This document shows positions 35,561 through 43,991 of a stretch of 64,000 nt of DNA, one piece after another (position 1 is the first letter of the stretch; every line of letters begins with the position of its first letter). The position numbers were made by a program, and so were the translations under genes. The notes under the pieces are model-generated. The model did not search any database and was not told the DNA's origin. It worked only from the letters and a program-made list of their open reading frames with translations. Source of the stretch: Paraburkholderia lycopersici. Its GTDB lineage: Bacteria; Pseudomonadota; Gammaproteobacteria; Burkholderiales; Burkholderiaceae. The stretch is from positions 124,001 to 188,000 of the forward strand of contig NZ_FMYQ01000007.1 in assembly GCF_900096975.1 (NCBI RefSeq), given 5' to 3'.

Positions 35561-35857
35561 ATGATGAAAGCGAAACGGTTCATGCTCGCGGCGCTTGTGC
35601 TCGGCGTGGCCAGCACGATGGCGCGCGCCGATCTTCACGAGGTGAAGGAGAACATCAAGCACGATTCGAAGGAGGCGGCCGCGAAAACCGGGCACGCCGC
35701 GCGCGACTTCGGCCACGCCACCGCGAGCGCCGCGAAGGCGGTGGGGCATGGCATCGCCCATGCGTCGCGCGAGGGCTACGAGGCGACGAAGCGTGCGACC
35801 AAGCGCGTGTTCCACAAGGACGGCAGCAACGAAAAGGCGCAAAAAGGCGAGGCCTGA
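35561..35857 (+). CDS. Small exported helical protein
   Basis: The ATG at 35,561 (or the adjacent one at 35,564) follows AAGGGAG and gives ~98 residues. The signal peptide is MKAKRFMLAALVLGVASTMARA. The mature ~75 residues are an Ala/Lys/His-rich amphipathic helix of repeated 11-like units (SKEAAAKTGHAARDFGHATASAAKAVGHG), similar to small periplasmic stress-type proteins. It lies 20 bases after the dehydratase gene; whether it belongs to the locus is unclear. Confidence 0.7.
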   Translation: MMKAKRFMLAALVLGVASTMARADLHEVKENIKHDSKEAAAKTGHAARDFGHATASAAKAVGHGIAHASREGYEATKRATKRVFHKDGSNEKAQKGEA

Positions 35858-36126
35858 GCCCTGCCTTTGCACCGCGTCGGTGCGCGCAGGCGCGCATCGG
35901 CGTATCCCTCGCCGGTCCCGACGCGCGGGTGCGCACGTTCACGGAGCGGGGCCGAGCGCCCTTAGCCGGCTGTGCCCTCTTCCCCTTCAAGATACCGCCG
36001 CCGCTGCCGTTAAAGCAGGGGCGGCGTCATCGCTCGCCTGGCGGTGGACGGCGCGCCGCGCACCACACTTGAGATCGAGCCGGCCACGGGCGCAACGCGC
36101 GCCGGGCAACAAGAGAGGACGAGGGT

Positions 36127-38436
36127 ATGGTCTATTCCGAAGCGGCGGGGGCGTGCGGCGCAGCGGGATCACGGGGCGGTCAGTCGGGGGTGTCGAAAGA
36201 GACGGATGGAGCAGACGAAGCGCTCGCCTCCGAGCGCAGCGTATTGCGGCTGGTGTCGCGCAGCATGCCGTTGCCGGAGTTGCTGGCGGAGGTATGCTGC
36301 CGCGCCGAACGGCTGTTCGGCGAGGGGGTGACCTGCGCGATCCTGCGGCTCGATAGCGACGGGCGGCGCCTGCGCATCGGCAGTGCGCCCTCGTTGCCGG
36401 CGCAGTATCACGCGGCGTTCGACGGCACGCCGGTCGGGGCGGGCACGAGCCCGTCGGGCACGGCGATCTTCGAGCGGCGCACGATCTGCGTCGAGGACTA
36501 CGAGCGCGCGCACGAATGGGGCGAGTACCGGCGCATCGCCCTGGAGAGCGGCCTGCGCGCGGTCTGGACGACGCCGCTCGACGACGGCAACGGCGGCTTG
36601 CTGGGCGTGCTCGCCGTCTACCAGAGCCGCCCCTGGCGGCCCACCGCGGCCGAGGAGGCGCTGCTGCGCGACATCGCCCATAGCGTCGCGGCCATGCTCA
36701 ACCAGCAGACCATTGCCGAGCGGCTCGCGCAAAGCGAGGAGCACCACCGCCTCGTCGTCGATCACCTCAACGAAGGCATCGTGATGCAGTCGCGCGCCGA
36801 CACGGTGCTCGCCTGCAACCGCAGCGCGCGGCGTCTTCTGCGGCTGCCCGAGGACGCCATCGGCCGCAGCATCACGGGCCTGATTCCGCGCGTGCTCGAC
36901 GAGAACGGCACCCCCTTGCCGACCGCGAAACGCCCCAGCATGCGGGCGCTCGAAACGGGCAAACCCGTGATCGGCGAGACGGTCGGGCTGGAGCTGGCCG
37001 ATGGCGAGATCGTCTGGGTGAGAGAGAACGTGCTGCCGATCTTCCGTTCCGGCGAGCGCGAGGCGATTTCCGTGGTGGTTTCGTTCACGGACATCGGGCC
37101 GGTGCGCGAGGCGCAGCAGCAACTGCGCTATCTCGCCACGCGCGACGCGCTCACCGGGCTGTATAACCGGACCTTCCTCGCCGAGCGCATGCATGCGCTG
37201 CTCGAAACGGCGAGCTGCTCGGCGCGGCCCGCGCTGCTGTTCGTCGATCTGGACGGCTTCAAGAAGGTCAACGACACGGGCGGCCACGAGGCGGGGGACA
37301 TGCTGCTGCGCGACGTGGGGCAGCGCCTTGCCGGCTGCGTGGGCGAGGCGGACACGCTCGCGCGCGTGGGCGGCGACGAATTCGTGATCGCCGTGTGCTG
37401 CTACGCGGACGTGAACGAGCTCATCGCGCTCGCGCAGCGCGTGCTCGACGCCGTCGGCGCGCCGTTCGCGGTGGCGGGCAACGAGTACTACCTCGGCGCG
37501 TCGATCGGCATCAGCCTCTATCCCGACGACGGGCGCAGCGCCGCCGCGCTCATGCGCAACGCCGACTCGGCGATGTACGCGGCCAAGCAGCGCGGCAGCA
37601 ACCAGTTCCAGTTTTTCACGACCGAGCTGCGCCAGCGCCTGCAGCGCCGCTTCCAGATCGAGCGGGGGCTGCGCCGCGCGCTCGGGGCGGGCGAGCTGTA
37701 CCTCGTCTATCAGCCGATCGTGGACGGCGCGAGCGGCCGCATGATCGGCGCGGAGGCGCTGCTGCGCTGGAAGAGCGAGGAGCTGGGCGAGGTGTCGCCC
37801 GTGGAGTTCATTCCCGTGGCCGAGGACACCGGCATGATCCTTCCGATCGGCCAGTGGGTGCTCGAGCACGCGTGCCGTCAGGCCGCGCAGTGGCGGCGGC
37901 TGCTCGCGCCCGCGTTCGTGATGGCCGTGAATTTTTCGCCGCGCCAGATCGCGGAAGGACTCGTCGAGCAGGTCGAGAGCTGCCTCGCGAACACGGGCCT
38001 CGCGCCCGAGGCCCTCGAAGTGGAGATTACCGAGGGCATTCTCATGAGCGACAGCCAGAGCGTGCAGCCGGTCCTGCGCGCGCTGAACGACATCGGCGTG
38101 CGCATCTCGGTGGACGACTTCGGCACCGGCTATTCGTCGCTTTCGTATTTGAAGCGCTTTCCGCTGCACCACCTGAAGGTCGATCGCACGTTCGTGGCGG
38201 GGCTGCCGGGCAACCGCGACTCCGTGGCGATCACGCAGGCCGTCGTCGCGATGGCGCACTCGCTCGGCATGCGCGTGACCGCGGAAGGCGTGGAAACGCC
38301 GGAGCAGGCGTCGTTTCTGCGCTCGCTCGCCTGTGAGCGGCAGCAGGGCTACCTGTTCGGCAGACCGGTGAGCGCCCAGGCCTGCGCGGCGCTCCTGCGC
38401 GAGCATGCCGCCGGCCGCGTGCAGGAGGGCGTCTGA
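36127..38436 (+). CDS. GAF-PAS-GGDEF-EAL cyclic-di-GMP enzyme
   Basis: This 769-residue cytoplasmic protein senses through a GAF domain (~45-195) and a PAS domain (~205-325), then has a diguanylate cyclase domain with intact GGDEF (about residue 415) and an EAL phosphodiesterase domain. The EAL domain has intact EALLRW (~544) and DDFGTGYSSLSYLKRFP. Both active sites look complete, so either activity or both is possible. No membrane segment is present. The gene is single, with ~270 bp upstream that hold no other gene. Confidence 0.92.
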   Translation: MVYSEAAGACGAAGSRGGQSGVSKETDGADEALASERSVLRLVSRSMPLPELLAEVCCRAERLFGEGVTCAILRLDSDGRRLRIGSAPSLPAQYHAAFDGTPVGAGTSPSGTAIFERRTICVEDYERAHEWGEYRRIALESGLRAVWTTPLDDGNGGLLGVLAVYQSRPWRPTAAEEALLRDIAHSVAAMLNQQTIAERLAQSEEHHRLVVDHLNEGIVMQSRADTVLACNRSARRLLRLPEDAIGRSITGLIPRVLDENGTPLPTAKRPSMRALETGKPVIGETVGLELADGEIVWVRENVLPIFRSGEREAISVVVSFTDIGPVREAQQQLRYLATRDALTGLYNRTFLAERMHALLETASCSARPALLFVDLDGFKKVNDTGGHEAGDMLLRDVGQRLAGCVGEADTLARVGGDEFVIAVCCYADVNELIALAQRVLDAVGAPFAVAGNEYYLGASIGISLYPDDGRSAAALMRNADSAMYAAKQRGSNQFQFFTTELRQRLQRRFQIERGLRRALGAGELYLVYQPIVDGASGRMIGAEALLRWKSEELGEVSPVEFIPVAEDTGMILPIGQWVLEHACRQAAQWRRLLAPAFVMAVNFSPRQIAEGLVEQVESCLANTGLAPEALEVEITEGILMSDSQSVQPVLRALNDIGVRISVDDFGTGYSSLSYLKRFPLHHLKVDRTFVAGLPGNRDSVAITQAVVAMAHSLGMRVTAEGVETPEQASFLRSLACERQQGYLFGRPVSAQACAALLREHAAGRVQEGV

Positions 38437-38562
38437 CGGAGCTTGATCTGACGCCGGGGTGCGGGCGCGCCGGGCTCAAGATTTCCGGCGCCGGGCCGTA
38501 GACGTTGGCAGGAAGCGAGACGCGATGCGTCTCGCACCGGACGATAACGACACGAGGGAATC

Positions 38563-39528
38563 ATGGACAGCGGCTTCGCAATCGACGAACGAACCCGCCT
38601 GACGAGCACGAACCAGTTCGAGCTCCTGCTTTTCCGGCTCGGCGCGGCACCGGGCAGCGAGGTTGGCGAGGTCTTCGGCATCAACGTCTTCAAGGTGCGG
38701 GAAATCCTCAGCATGCCGGCGATCACGCCCATCGCGGCGGCGTCGCCCTACGTGCTCGGCGCGGCGAACATCCGGGGCCAGGTGATGCCCGTGATCGACC
38801 TGCCCAAGCTCATGGGCTGCGAGCCGGCCGGCGGCCCGAACATCCTGCTCGTGACGGAATTCGCCCGCTCCACGCAAGGTTTCGCGCTCGAAAGCGTGGA
38901 CGAGATAGTGCGGCTCGAATGGAGCCAGGTGCTGACCGCCGACGTCACGATGGGCAACCGCGTGACGAGCATCGCGCGGCTCGAGAACGACCCCGAGAGC
39001 AAGAAGCTCGTGCAGGTGGTGGACGTGGAGCAGGTTCTGCGCGACGTGTTCCCGTCGCAGCACGGTTCGATCGTGCCGGAGGAAGTGGGCGAGCCCGCCG
39101 TGATTCCGCCGGGCGCGAAGGTGCTGGCCGCCGACGACTCGGGTTTCGCGCGCGAGCTGATCGGCCAGAGCCTCAAGGCGCTCGGCGTGGAATATACGAT
39201 AGCGAAAACGGGCCTCGAAGCCTGGAAGCAGCTCGACGCGATCGCGACGAGCGCGGAGCGTGACGGCCTGCGCGCGAAAGACCGCATCGCGCTCGTGCTG
39301 ACCGACCTCGAAATGCCCGAGATGGACGGCTTCACGCTGACGCGCAAGATCAAGGCGGACCCGCGCACCGTGGACATTCCCGTGGTGATCCACTCGTCGC
39401 TCACGGGCACGGCCAATGAGGCGCACGTCAAGAACGCGGGCGCGAGCGGCTACGTGGCGAAATTCGCCGCGGGCGATCTCGCCGGCGCCATTCGCAGCGC
39501 GCTCGCCGGCAAGCCCGTTTACACCTGA
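38563..39528 (+). CDS. cheV: Chemotaxis protein CheV (CheW-receiver fusion)
   Basis: This 321-residue protein has an N-terminal CheW-like scaffold domain (FGINVFKVREIL, LGAANIRGQVMPVIDLPKLMG) and a C-terminal receiver domain with the acidic patch VLAADDS, the phosphorylated Asp in LVLTDLEMPEMDG and the switch Ser/Lys regions. CheV couples chemoreceptors to CheA and adapts the signal by phosphorylation. No other chemotaxis genes lie nearby, so it is a stand-alone adaptor. It is 126 bp downstream of the cyclic-di-GMP gene. Confidence 0.92.
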   Translation: MDSGFAIDERTRLTSTNQFELLLFRLGAAPGSEVGEVFGINVFKVREILSMPAITPIAAASPYVLGAANIRGQVMPVIDLPKLMGCEPAGGPNILLVTEFARSTQGFALESVDEIVRLEWSQVLTADVTMGNRVTSIARLENDPESKKLVQVVDVEQVLRDVFPSQHGSIVPEEVGEPAVIPPGAKVLAADDSGFARELIGQSLKALGVEYTIAKTGLEAWKQLDAIATSAERDGLRAKDRIALVLTDLEMPEMDGFTLTRKIKADPRTVDIPVVIHSSLTGTANEAHVKNAGASGYVAKFAAGDLAGAIRSALAGKPVYT

Positions 39529-39582
39529 TTCCGCCCGGCGGACGCGCCGCGTCGTTCGCCGCGCTTGCGCATCGACGCGGCG

Positions 39583-40368
39583 TCAGCGCGCAAACAGCCG
39601 GCCAAGCCGCGGCTCGCTGTCGTGAACACCCGCGAGCCGCAGCGCGTGCCATGCCATTGCGTAGTTGCTCGACAATACCGGCTTGCCGGTCCGCGCTTCG
39701 AGCTCCGGCACGAGCGCGGCCACGCGCAGGCTCGTGCACGACACGAACACGGCTTCGGCGTCGTCGTGTCGCGCGAGCGTTTCGATGGCGCTGCGAATCG
39801 ACGCCGCGTCGATGCGCGAGACTTCGTTGTCGTCCGCATGCTCGAACGACGCCATGCGCGCGACGGCCACGCCCCGCGCCTCGATGTAATCGCGCATGAA
39901 GTCGTTGATGGCGCGCACGTAGGGCGTGAGAAGCGCCACGCTGCGCACGTCGAGCGCCTTCAGCGCGGCGAGCGCCGCCGTGACCGGCGTGGTGCAGGCG
40001 ATGTCGGGCCGCGCCTCGCGTATGCGCGCAGCGACCCTGGCTTCGCCGATCACCATCGACGCCGAGGTGCAGCCGAACGCCACGACGTCGAGCCGCTCGC
40101 CGGGCAGCAGCAGGCTGACGGCCGGCGCGATGCGCGCCTCGATTTCGGCAAGGCGCGGCGCGGTGATGTCCGGCGAATTTTCGAGGCGGCTCTCGTAGAA
40201 CGCCACGCCCTTCTGGTGCAGCAAGTCGCGCCATTCGTGCTCGATCGTATGATCGGTTGCGAGCACAACGAGACCGATCGCCGCGCGGCGGGCAATGCCG
40301 CCGTCGAGCGCGAAATCGAGCTTCGTGTAGGTGTCCTCGTCATTGTGTTGCGGTGCGGTCGTGCTCAT
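39583..40368 (-). CDS. Asp/Glu racemase-family protein (maleate isomerase-like)
   Basis: This 261-residue protein has the two catalytic cysteines of the superfamily: VVAFGCTSASMVIG in the first half and AVFVSCTSLRV in the second. The layout resembles maleate cis-trans isomerase and the EutA protein of ectoine use rather than a true aspartate racemase. Its ATG overlaps the stop of the D-amino-acid dehydrogenase (ATGA), so the two act together, probably in catabolism of an amino acid or related compound. The substrate cannot be fixed from sequence. Confidence 0.8.
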   Translation of the reverse strand: MSTTAPQHNDEDTYTKLDFALDGGIARRAAIGLVVLATDHTIEHEWRDLLHQKGVAFYESRLENSPDITAPRLAEIEARIAPAVSLLLPGERLDVVAFGCTSASMVIGEARVAARIREARPDIACTTPVTAALAALKALDVRSVALLTPYVRAINDFMRDYIEARGVAVARMASFEHADDNEVSRIDAASIRSAIETLARHDDAEAVFVSCTSLRVAALVPELEARTGKPVLSSNYAMAWHALRLAGVHDSEPRLGRLFAR

Positions 40369-41609
40369 CTCAGCGTCAATCCCGTCATGTCCAGTTCGGG
40401 CTCGCGCCCGGCCATGATGTCGGCCAGCAGTTTCGCGGTGCCGCACGACATCGTCCAGCCCATGTGCCCGTGTCCCGTGTTGAGAAACAGGTTGCGATGG
40501 CGCGTGCGGCCGATCAGCGGCGTGCCTTCGGGCGTCATCGGGCGCAGCCCGGCCCAGTAGCCCGGCTGCGTGTAATCGGCGCCGTCGGGAAAGAGCTCGC
40601 GCGCGGCCTGCAGCATCGGCGCGAAGTCGGCGGGCGTGTGGCGCGTGTCGTAGCCCGCGAAGTCCGCGGTCGCCGTGAAGCGCAGACGCGCGCCGAAGCG
40701 CGCCCATGCCACGAGGTGATTCTCGTCCACGCCGCCCATCTCGGGCGGCCGATGCCGGGGGCCGCACGGAAACGTCGCCGAGTACCCCTTCACGGGATAG
40801 ACCGCGATGCGGTAGCCGAGCGGCCGCGCGAGAATGGGCGACCACGAGCCGAGCGCGAGCACGTAGTCGTCGCCGTCGATGACGCCGGCGCTCGTGCGCA
40901 CGCCGGCGATGCGGTCGCCCGCGGCTTCGATCGCCTCGATCGGCGCGTCGAACACGAAGCGCACGCCCATACGTTCGCAAACCTCCTTGAGCGCGCGCGT
41001 GAAGCGATGGGCGTCGCCGCTCTCGTCGCTCGGGCAGTAGATCGCGCCCGCAATGCGTTCGCGTGCGTGGGCGAGCGCCGGTTCGCGCGCGGCGACGGCT
41101 GCGGCGTCGAGGGTTTCGAGCGGCAGCCCGTTCTCGACGAGAATCGACATGTGCGCGCGGCCGCGCTCGAACGAGGCGGCGTCGCGGTAGAGATAGAGCA
41201 GGCCGCGGCTGATGCGGTCGTATTCGAGCTGCTCGCGCGCCGTGACCTCTTGCAGCTGATGTTGCGAGTAGCGGCACAAGCGCACCTTGCGCGAGGTGTT
41301 CTCGCGCGAGCGCGCCTCGGTGCAATTGCGCAGGAACTGCGCGCACCACGCCCACATGTGCGGGTCGGCCTTCAGCCGCAAACGCAGCGCCTGGCCTTCG
41401 ACGAACAGCGACTTGAGCAGGATCTTCGGCGCGCGGGGCGAGGCCCAGGTGTACGAATGGCCCGGCGCGACGAGCCCGGCATTGGCGAAACTGGTTTCGA
41501 GCGCAACGCTCTCGCGGCGCTCGATCACGGTGACGTCGCGGCCGTCGCGTGCGAGATAGTACGCGCTCGTGACGCCCGCAATGCCGCCGCCCAGCACGAT
41601 GGTTTTCAT
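40365..41609 (-). CDS. FAD-dependent D-amino-acid dehydrogenase (DadA-like)
   Basis: I chose the second Met of the frame (41,609), which directly begins the FAD-binding MKTIVLGGGIAGVTSAYYLA; 414 residues. Other DAO-family marks are ALGSWSP, YPVKGYSATF and the C-terminal NTGHGHMGWTMSCGTAKL. It oxidises an amino acid to the 2-oxo acid, passing electrons to the respiratory chain. It is first of a two-gene unit with the racemase-family gene and is divergent from a branched-chain-type amino-acid transporter, which may import its substrate. Confidence 0.9.
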   Translation of the reverse strand: MKTIVLGGGIAGVTSAYYLARDGRDVTVIERRESVALETSFANAGLVAPGHSYTWASPRAPKILLKSLFVEGQALRLRLKADPHMWAWCAQFLRNCTEARSRENTSRKVRLCRYSQHQLQEVTAREQLEYDRISRGLLYLYRDAASFERGRAHMSILVENGLPLETLDAAAVAAREPALAHARERIAGAIYCPSDESGDAHRFTRALKEVCERMGVRFVFDAPIEAIEAAGDRIAGVRTSAGVIDGDDYVLALGSWSPILARPLGYRIAVYPVKGYSATFPCGPRHRPPEMGGVDENHLVAWARFGARLRFTATADFAGYDTRHTPADFAPMLQAARELFPDGADYTQPGYWAGLRPMTPEGTPLIGRTRHRNLFLNTGHGHMGWTMSCGTAKLLADIMAGREPELDMTGLTLR

Positions 41610-41627
41610 TCCCGCCCTCCATGCATG

Positions 41628-41684
41628 GCGCGTATACAAAAGTAGCGTCCCGCTGCCGCGAACGCACGCTATTTGTATACGCGC
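41628..41684. promoter_or_regulatory. Perfect 13-bp inverted repeat in divergent promoter region
   Basis: GCGCGTATACAAA (41,628-41,640) and TTTGTATACGCGC (41,672-41,684) are perfect inverted arms separated by 31 bases. The inner flanks TAGCG and CGCTA also pair. Each arm contains the self-complementary GTATAC, so each could bind a dimer, as GntR-type regulators do with GTATAC-containing sites. The left arm lies ~20 bp upstream of the dehydrogenase start. Confidence 0.65.
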
Positions 41685-41887
41685 TTACCCTATAACCGTT
41701 AAACGGTCGCGGGCATCTATCATGGAAAAGTCGTTATGCGCCGGTCCCCATGCAAGCCGCGCGCCATGAGCGCGCCAGCCTTGCAGGGCAACGCACCGGA
41801 CGAATTATTTCGTTTCGCTAACTGACCGCGCGGGCTCGCCTGCGTTGCGGCATCGCCCGGTCGGGTCCACGCTCAGGAGCCGCTCAA

Positions 41888-43072
41888 ATGAATCCTCAGA
41901 ACAATGGCATGCCCGACGCTCCCCGCCCGGCGAGCACGTTGCGCGCCACGCTCGTGGCCACGATGCTCGCGCTCGCGCCTGGCTTCGCGCAGAGTCAGAC
42001 CATCAAGATCGGCGTGCCTGTGCCGCTTTCGGGCAGCAGCGCCGCGGCGGGCACCGATATCCTGAACGGCGCGAAGCTCGCGGCCGCGAAGATCAACGCG
42101 GCGGGCGGGGTGCTCGGCAAGCAGATCGAACTGGTGCCCGAGGACGACGCATGCGATGCGCAAACGGCGGTTCAGGCGGCGCAAAAGCTCGTGGATGCGG
42201 GCGTGGCCGCCGTGGCGGGCGGCTACTGTTCGAGCGCGGCGCTGCCGGAGCTGAGCGCATTCCACCGGGCCGGCATTCCCTATGTGCTCGACGCCTCGAC
42301 CAATCCCAAGCTCACCGAAATGGGCTACGACAACGTGTTCCGCACGATCGGCCGTGACGACGAGCAAGGGCCTTTCGCGGCCAGCTTCATGAAGAATTCG
42401 CTGCACGTGAAGCGCGCGGCGGTGATCGACGACAATACGACCTACGCCAAGGGCCTTGCGCAGAATACGGTGGAATCGCTCAAGAAGATGGGCGTGGACG
42501 TGGTCTACGCCGATTCGATCACGCCGGGCCAGATGGACTATTCGCCGACGCTCACCAAGGTTTCGTCGCTCAATCCGGACGTGATCTATTACACGGGATA
42601 CTTCTCCGAAGCGGGCCTGCTCGTGAAGGAGGCGCGTCAGGTGGGCCTCAAGATGACCTTCATGGGCGGCGACGGCACCAATGACCCGACGCTCATGAAG
42701 ACGGCGGGCCCCGCCGCCGACGGCATGATCATCACCACCGCGCCGCTCGCACAGTTCCTCGCGGGCGCGCACGACTATGTCGACCAGTACAACAAGACCT
42801 ATGGGCAGGGGCCGGGCCCGTATTCGGTGTATGAATACGACGCCGTGGGCGTGACCGCCAGAGCCATTGCGGACGCGAAGTCGGCCAAACCCGCGGACAT
42901 CACGGCCGCGCTGCACAAGGTCACGAACTACGCGGGGCTGACCGGCCAGATCGGCTTCAATCCGAAGGGAGACCGCAGCCGCGCCGTATACATCACGATC
43001 ATCGTGCACGGCGACCAGTTCGCGCCGTACCAGCGGCAGGACGCCAGCGGCAAATGGGTGGCGATGAAGTAA
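41888..43072 (+). CDS. Periplasmic branched-chain amino-acid-type binding protein (LivK-like)
   Basis: This 394-residue protein starts at an ATG with an AGGAG site. A signal peptide (ATLVATMLALAPGFAQSQ, cleavage about residue 37) precedes a type I periplasmic binding fold: IKIGVPVPLSGSSAAAG, AVIDDNTTYAKGLAQ, GYFSEAGLLVKEARQ. It captures ligand for the adjoining ABC transporter. LivK-family proteins bind Leu/Ile/Val but also other amino acids and small acids, so the true ligand is open; linkage to the dehydrogenase/racemase pair suggests a less usual amino acid. Confidence 0.9.
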   Translation: MNPQNNGMPDAPRPASTLRATLVATMLALAPGFAQSQTIKIGVPVPLSGSSAAAGTDILNGAKLAAAKINAAGGVLGKQIELVPEDDACDAQTAVQAAQKLVDAGVAAVAGGYCSSAALPELSAFHRAGIPYVLDASTNPKLTEMGYDNVFRTIGRDDEQGPFAASFMKNSLHVKRAAVIDDNTTYAKGLAQNTVESLKKMGVDVVYADSITPGQMDYSPTLTKVSSLNPDVIYYTGYFSEAGLLVKEARQVGLKMTFMGGDGTNDPTLMKTAGPAADGMIITTAPLAQFLAGAHDYVDQYNKTYGQGPGPYSVYEYDAVGVTARAIADAKSAKPADITAALHKVTNYAGLTGQIGFNPKGDRSRAVYITIIVHGDQFAPYQRQDASGKWVAMK

Positions 43073-43088
43073 GCGCTTCCGGCCGCAT

Positions 43089-43988
43089 ATGAGCACCTTT
43101 TTCCAGTTCGTCGTCGAGGGGCTGACGATCGGGTCGTTCTACGCGCTCGTCGCGCTCGGCTACACGATGGTCTACGGCATCATCCGGCTCATCAACTTCG
43201 CGCACGGCGATCTCTTCATGGTGGGCGCGTTCGTGGGCTGGACCGCGCTCTCCACGCTCGCGGCCGCGCGTCTGCCGCTCGCGCTCGCGCTGTTCGCGGC
43301 CTTTGCAGCGGCGATGCTCGCCACCGGCGCACTGGGCGTCGCGATCGCGCGCGTCGCCTACCAGCCGTTGCTGCGCGCGCCGCGCCTTTCCATTCTCATC
43401 ACCGCGCTCGGCATTTCGCTGCTGCTGGAGAACGCCGTGCTGATCGCTTACGGCGCGGGTTTTCGCACCTATCCGCATCTGCTCGCGCATACGGGCTTCG
43501 ACATTTCGCAGGTGCACATCACGTACGCGCAGATCGGCATCGTCGCGGCCAGCTTCGCGTTGATGGCCGCGCTGTATCTGTTCGTACACCATACGTTCAT
43601 CGGCACGGCGATGCGCGCGCTCGCCATCGACCAGGACGCGGCGCGCCTCATGGGCATCGACGTCGAGCGGCTCATCCAGCTCACGTTCTTCATCGGTTCG
43701 GCGCTCGCGGCCGTCGCGGGCGTGATGGAGGGCCTGTTCTACACGCAGATCAACTTCTTCATGGGTTTCGTGCTCGGCCTGCGCGCGTTCACGGCGGCGG
43801 TGCTGGGCGGCATCGGCAACATTCCGGGCGCGATGGTGGGCGGCTTCCTGATCGGCTTGCTGGAGGCGTTCGGCGCGGGCTATGTGTCGTCGCAATGGAC
43901 CGACGTGTTCGTGTTCGGCGTGCTGATCGCCGTGCTCGTGGTGAAGCCCACGGGGCTGTTCGGCGAGCGCGTGGTCGAGAGGATGTGA
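43089..43988 (+). CDS. ABC transporter permease (LivH-like)
   Basis: This 299-residue integral membrane protein has about eight hydrophobic segments. It shows the LivH landmarks GYTMVYGIIRLINFAHGD (N-terminal), AMRALAIDQDAARLMGI, and the cytoplasmic coupling region FTAAVLGGIGNIPGAMVGG. It starts 16 bases after the binding-protein stop and is separated from the permease-ATPase fusion by three bases. Confidence 0.92.
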   Translation: MSTFFQFVVEGLTIGSFYALVALGYTMVYGIIRLINFAHGDLFMVGAFVGWTALSTLAAARLPLALALFAAFAAAMLATGALGVAIARVAYQPLLRAPRLSILITALGISLLLENAVLIAYGAGFRTYPHLLAHTGFDISQVHITYAQIGIVAASFALMAALYLFVHHTFIGTAMRALAIDQDAARLMGIDVERLIQLTFFIGSALAAVAGVMEGLFYTQINFFMGFVLGLRAFTAAVLGGIGNIPGAMVGGFLIGLLEAFGAGYVSSQWTDVFVFGVLIAVLVVKPTGLFGERVVERM

Positions 43989-43991
43989 GCG

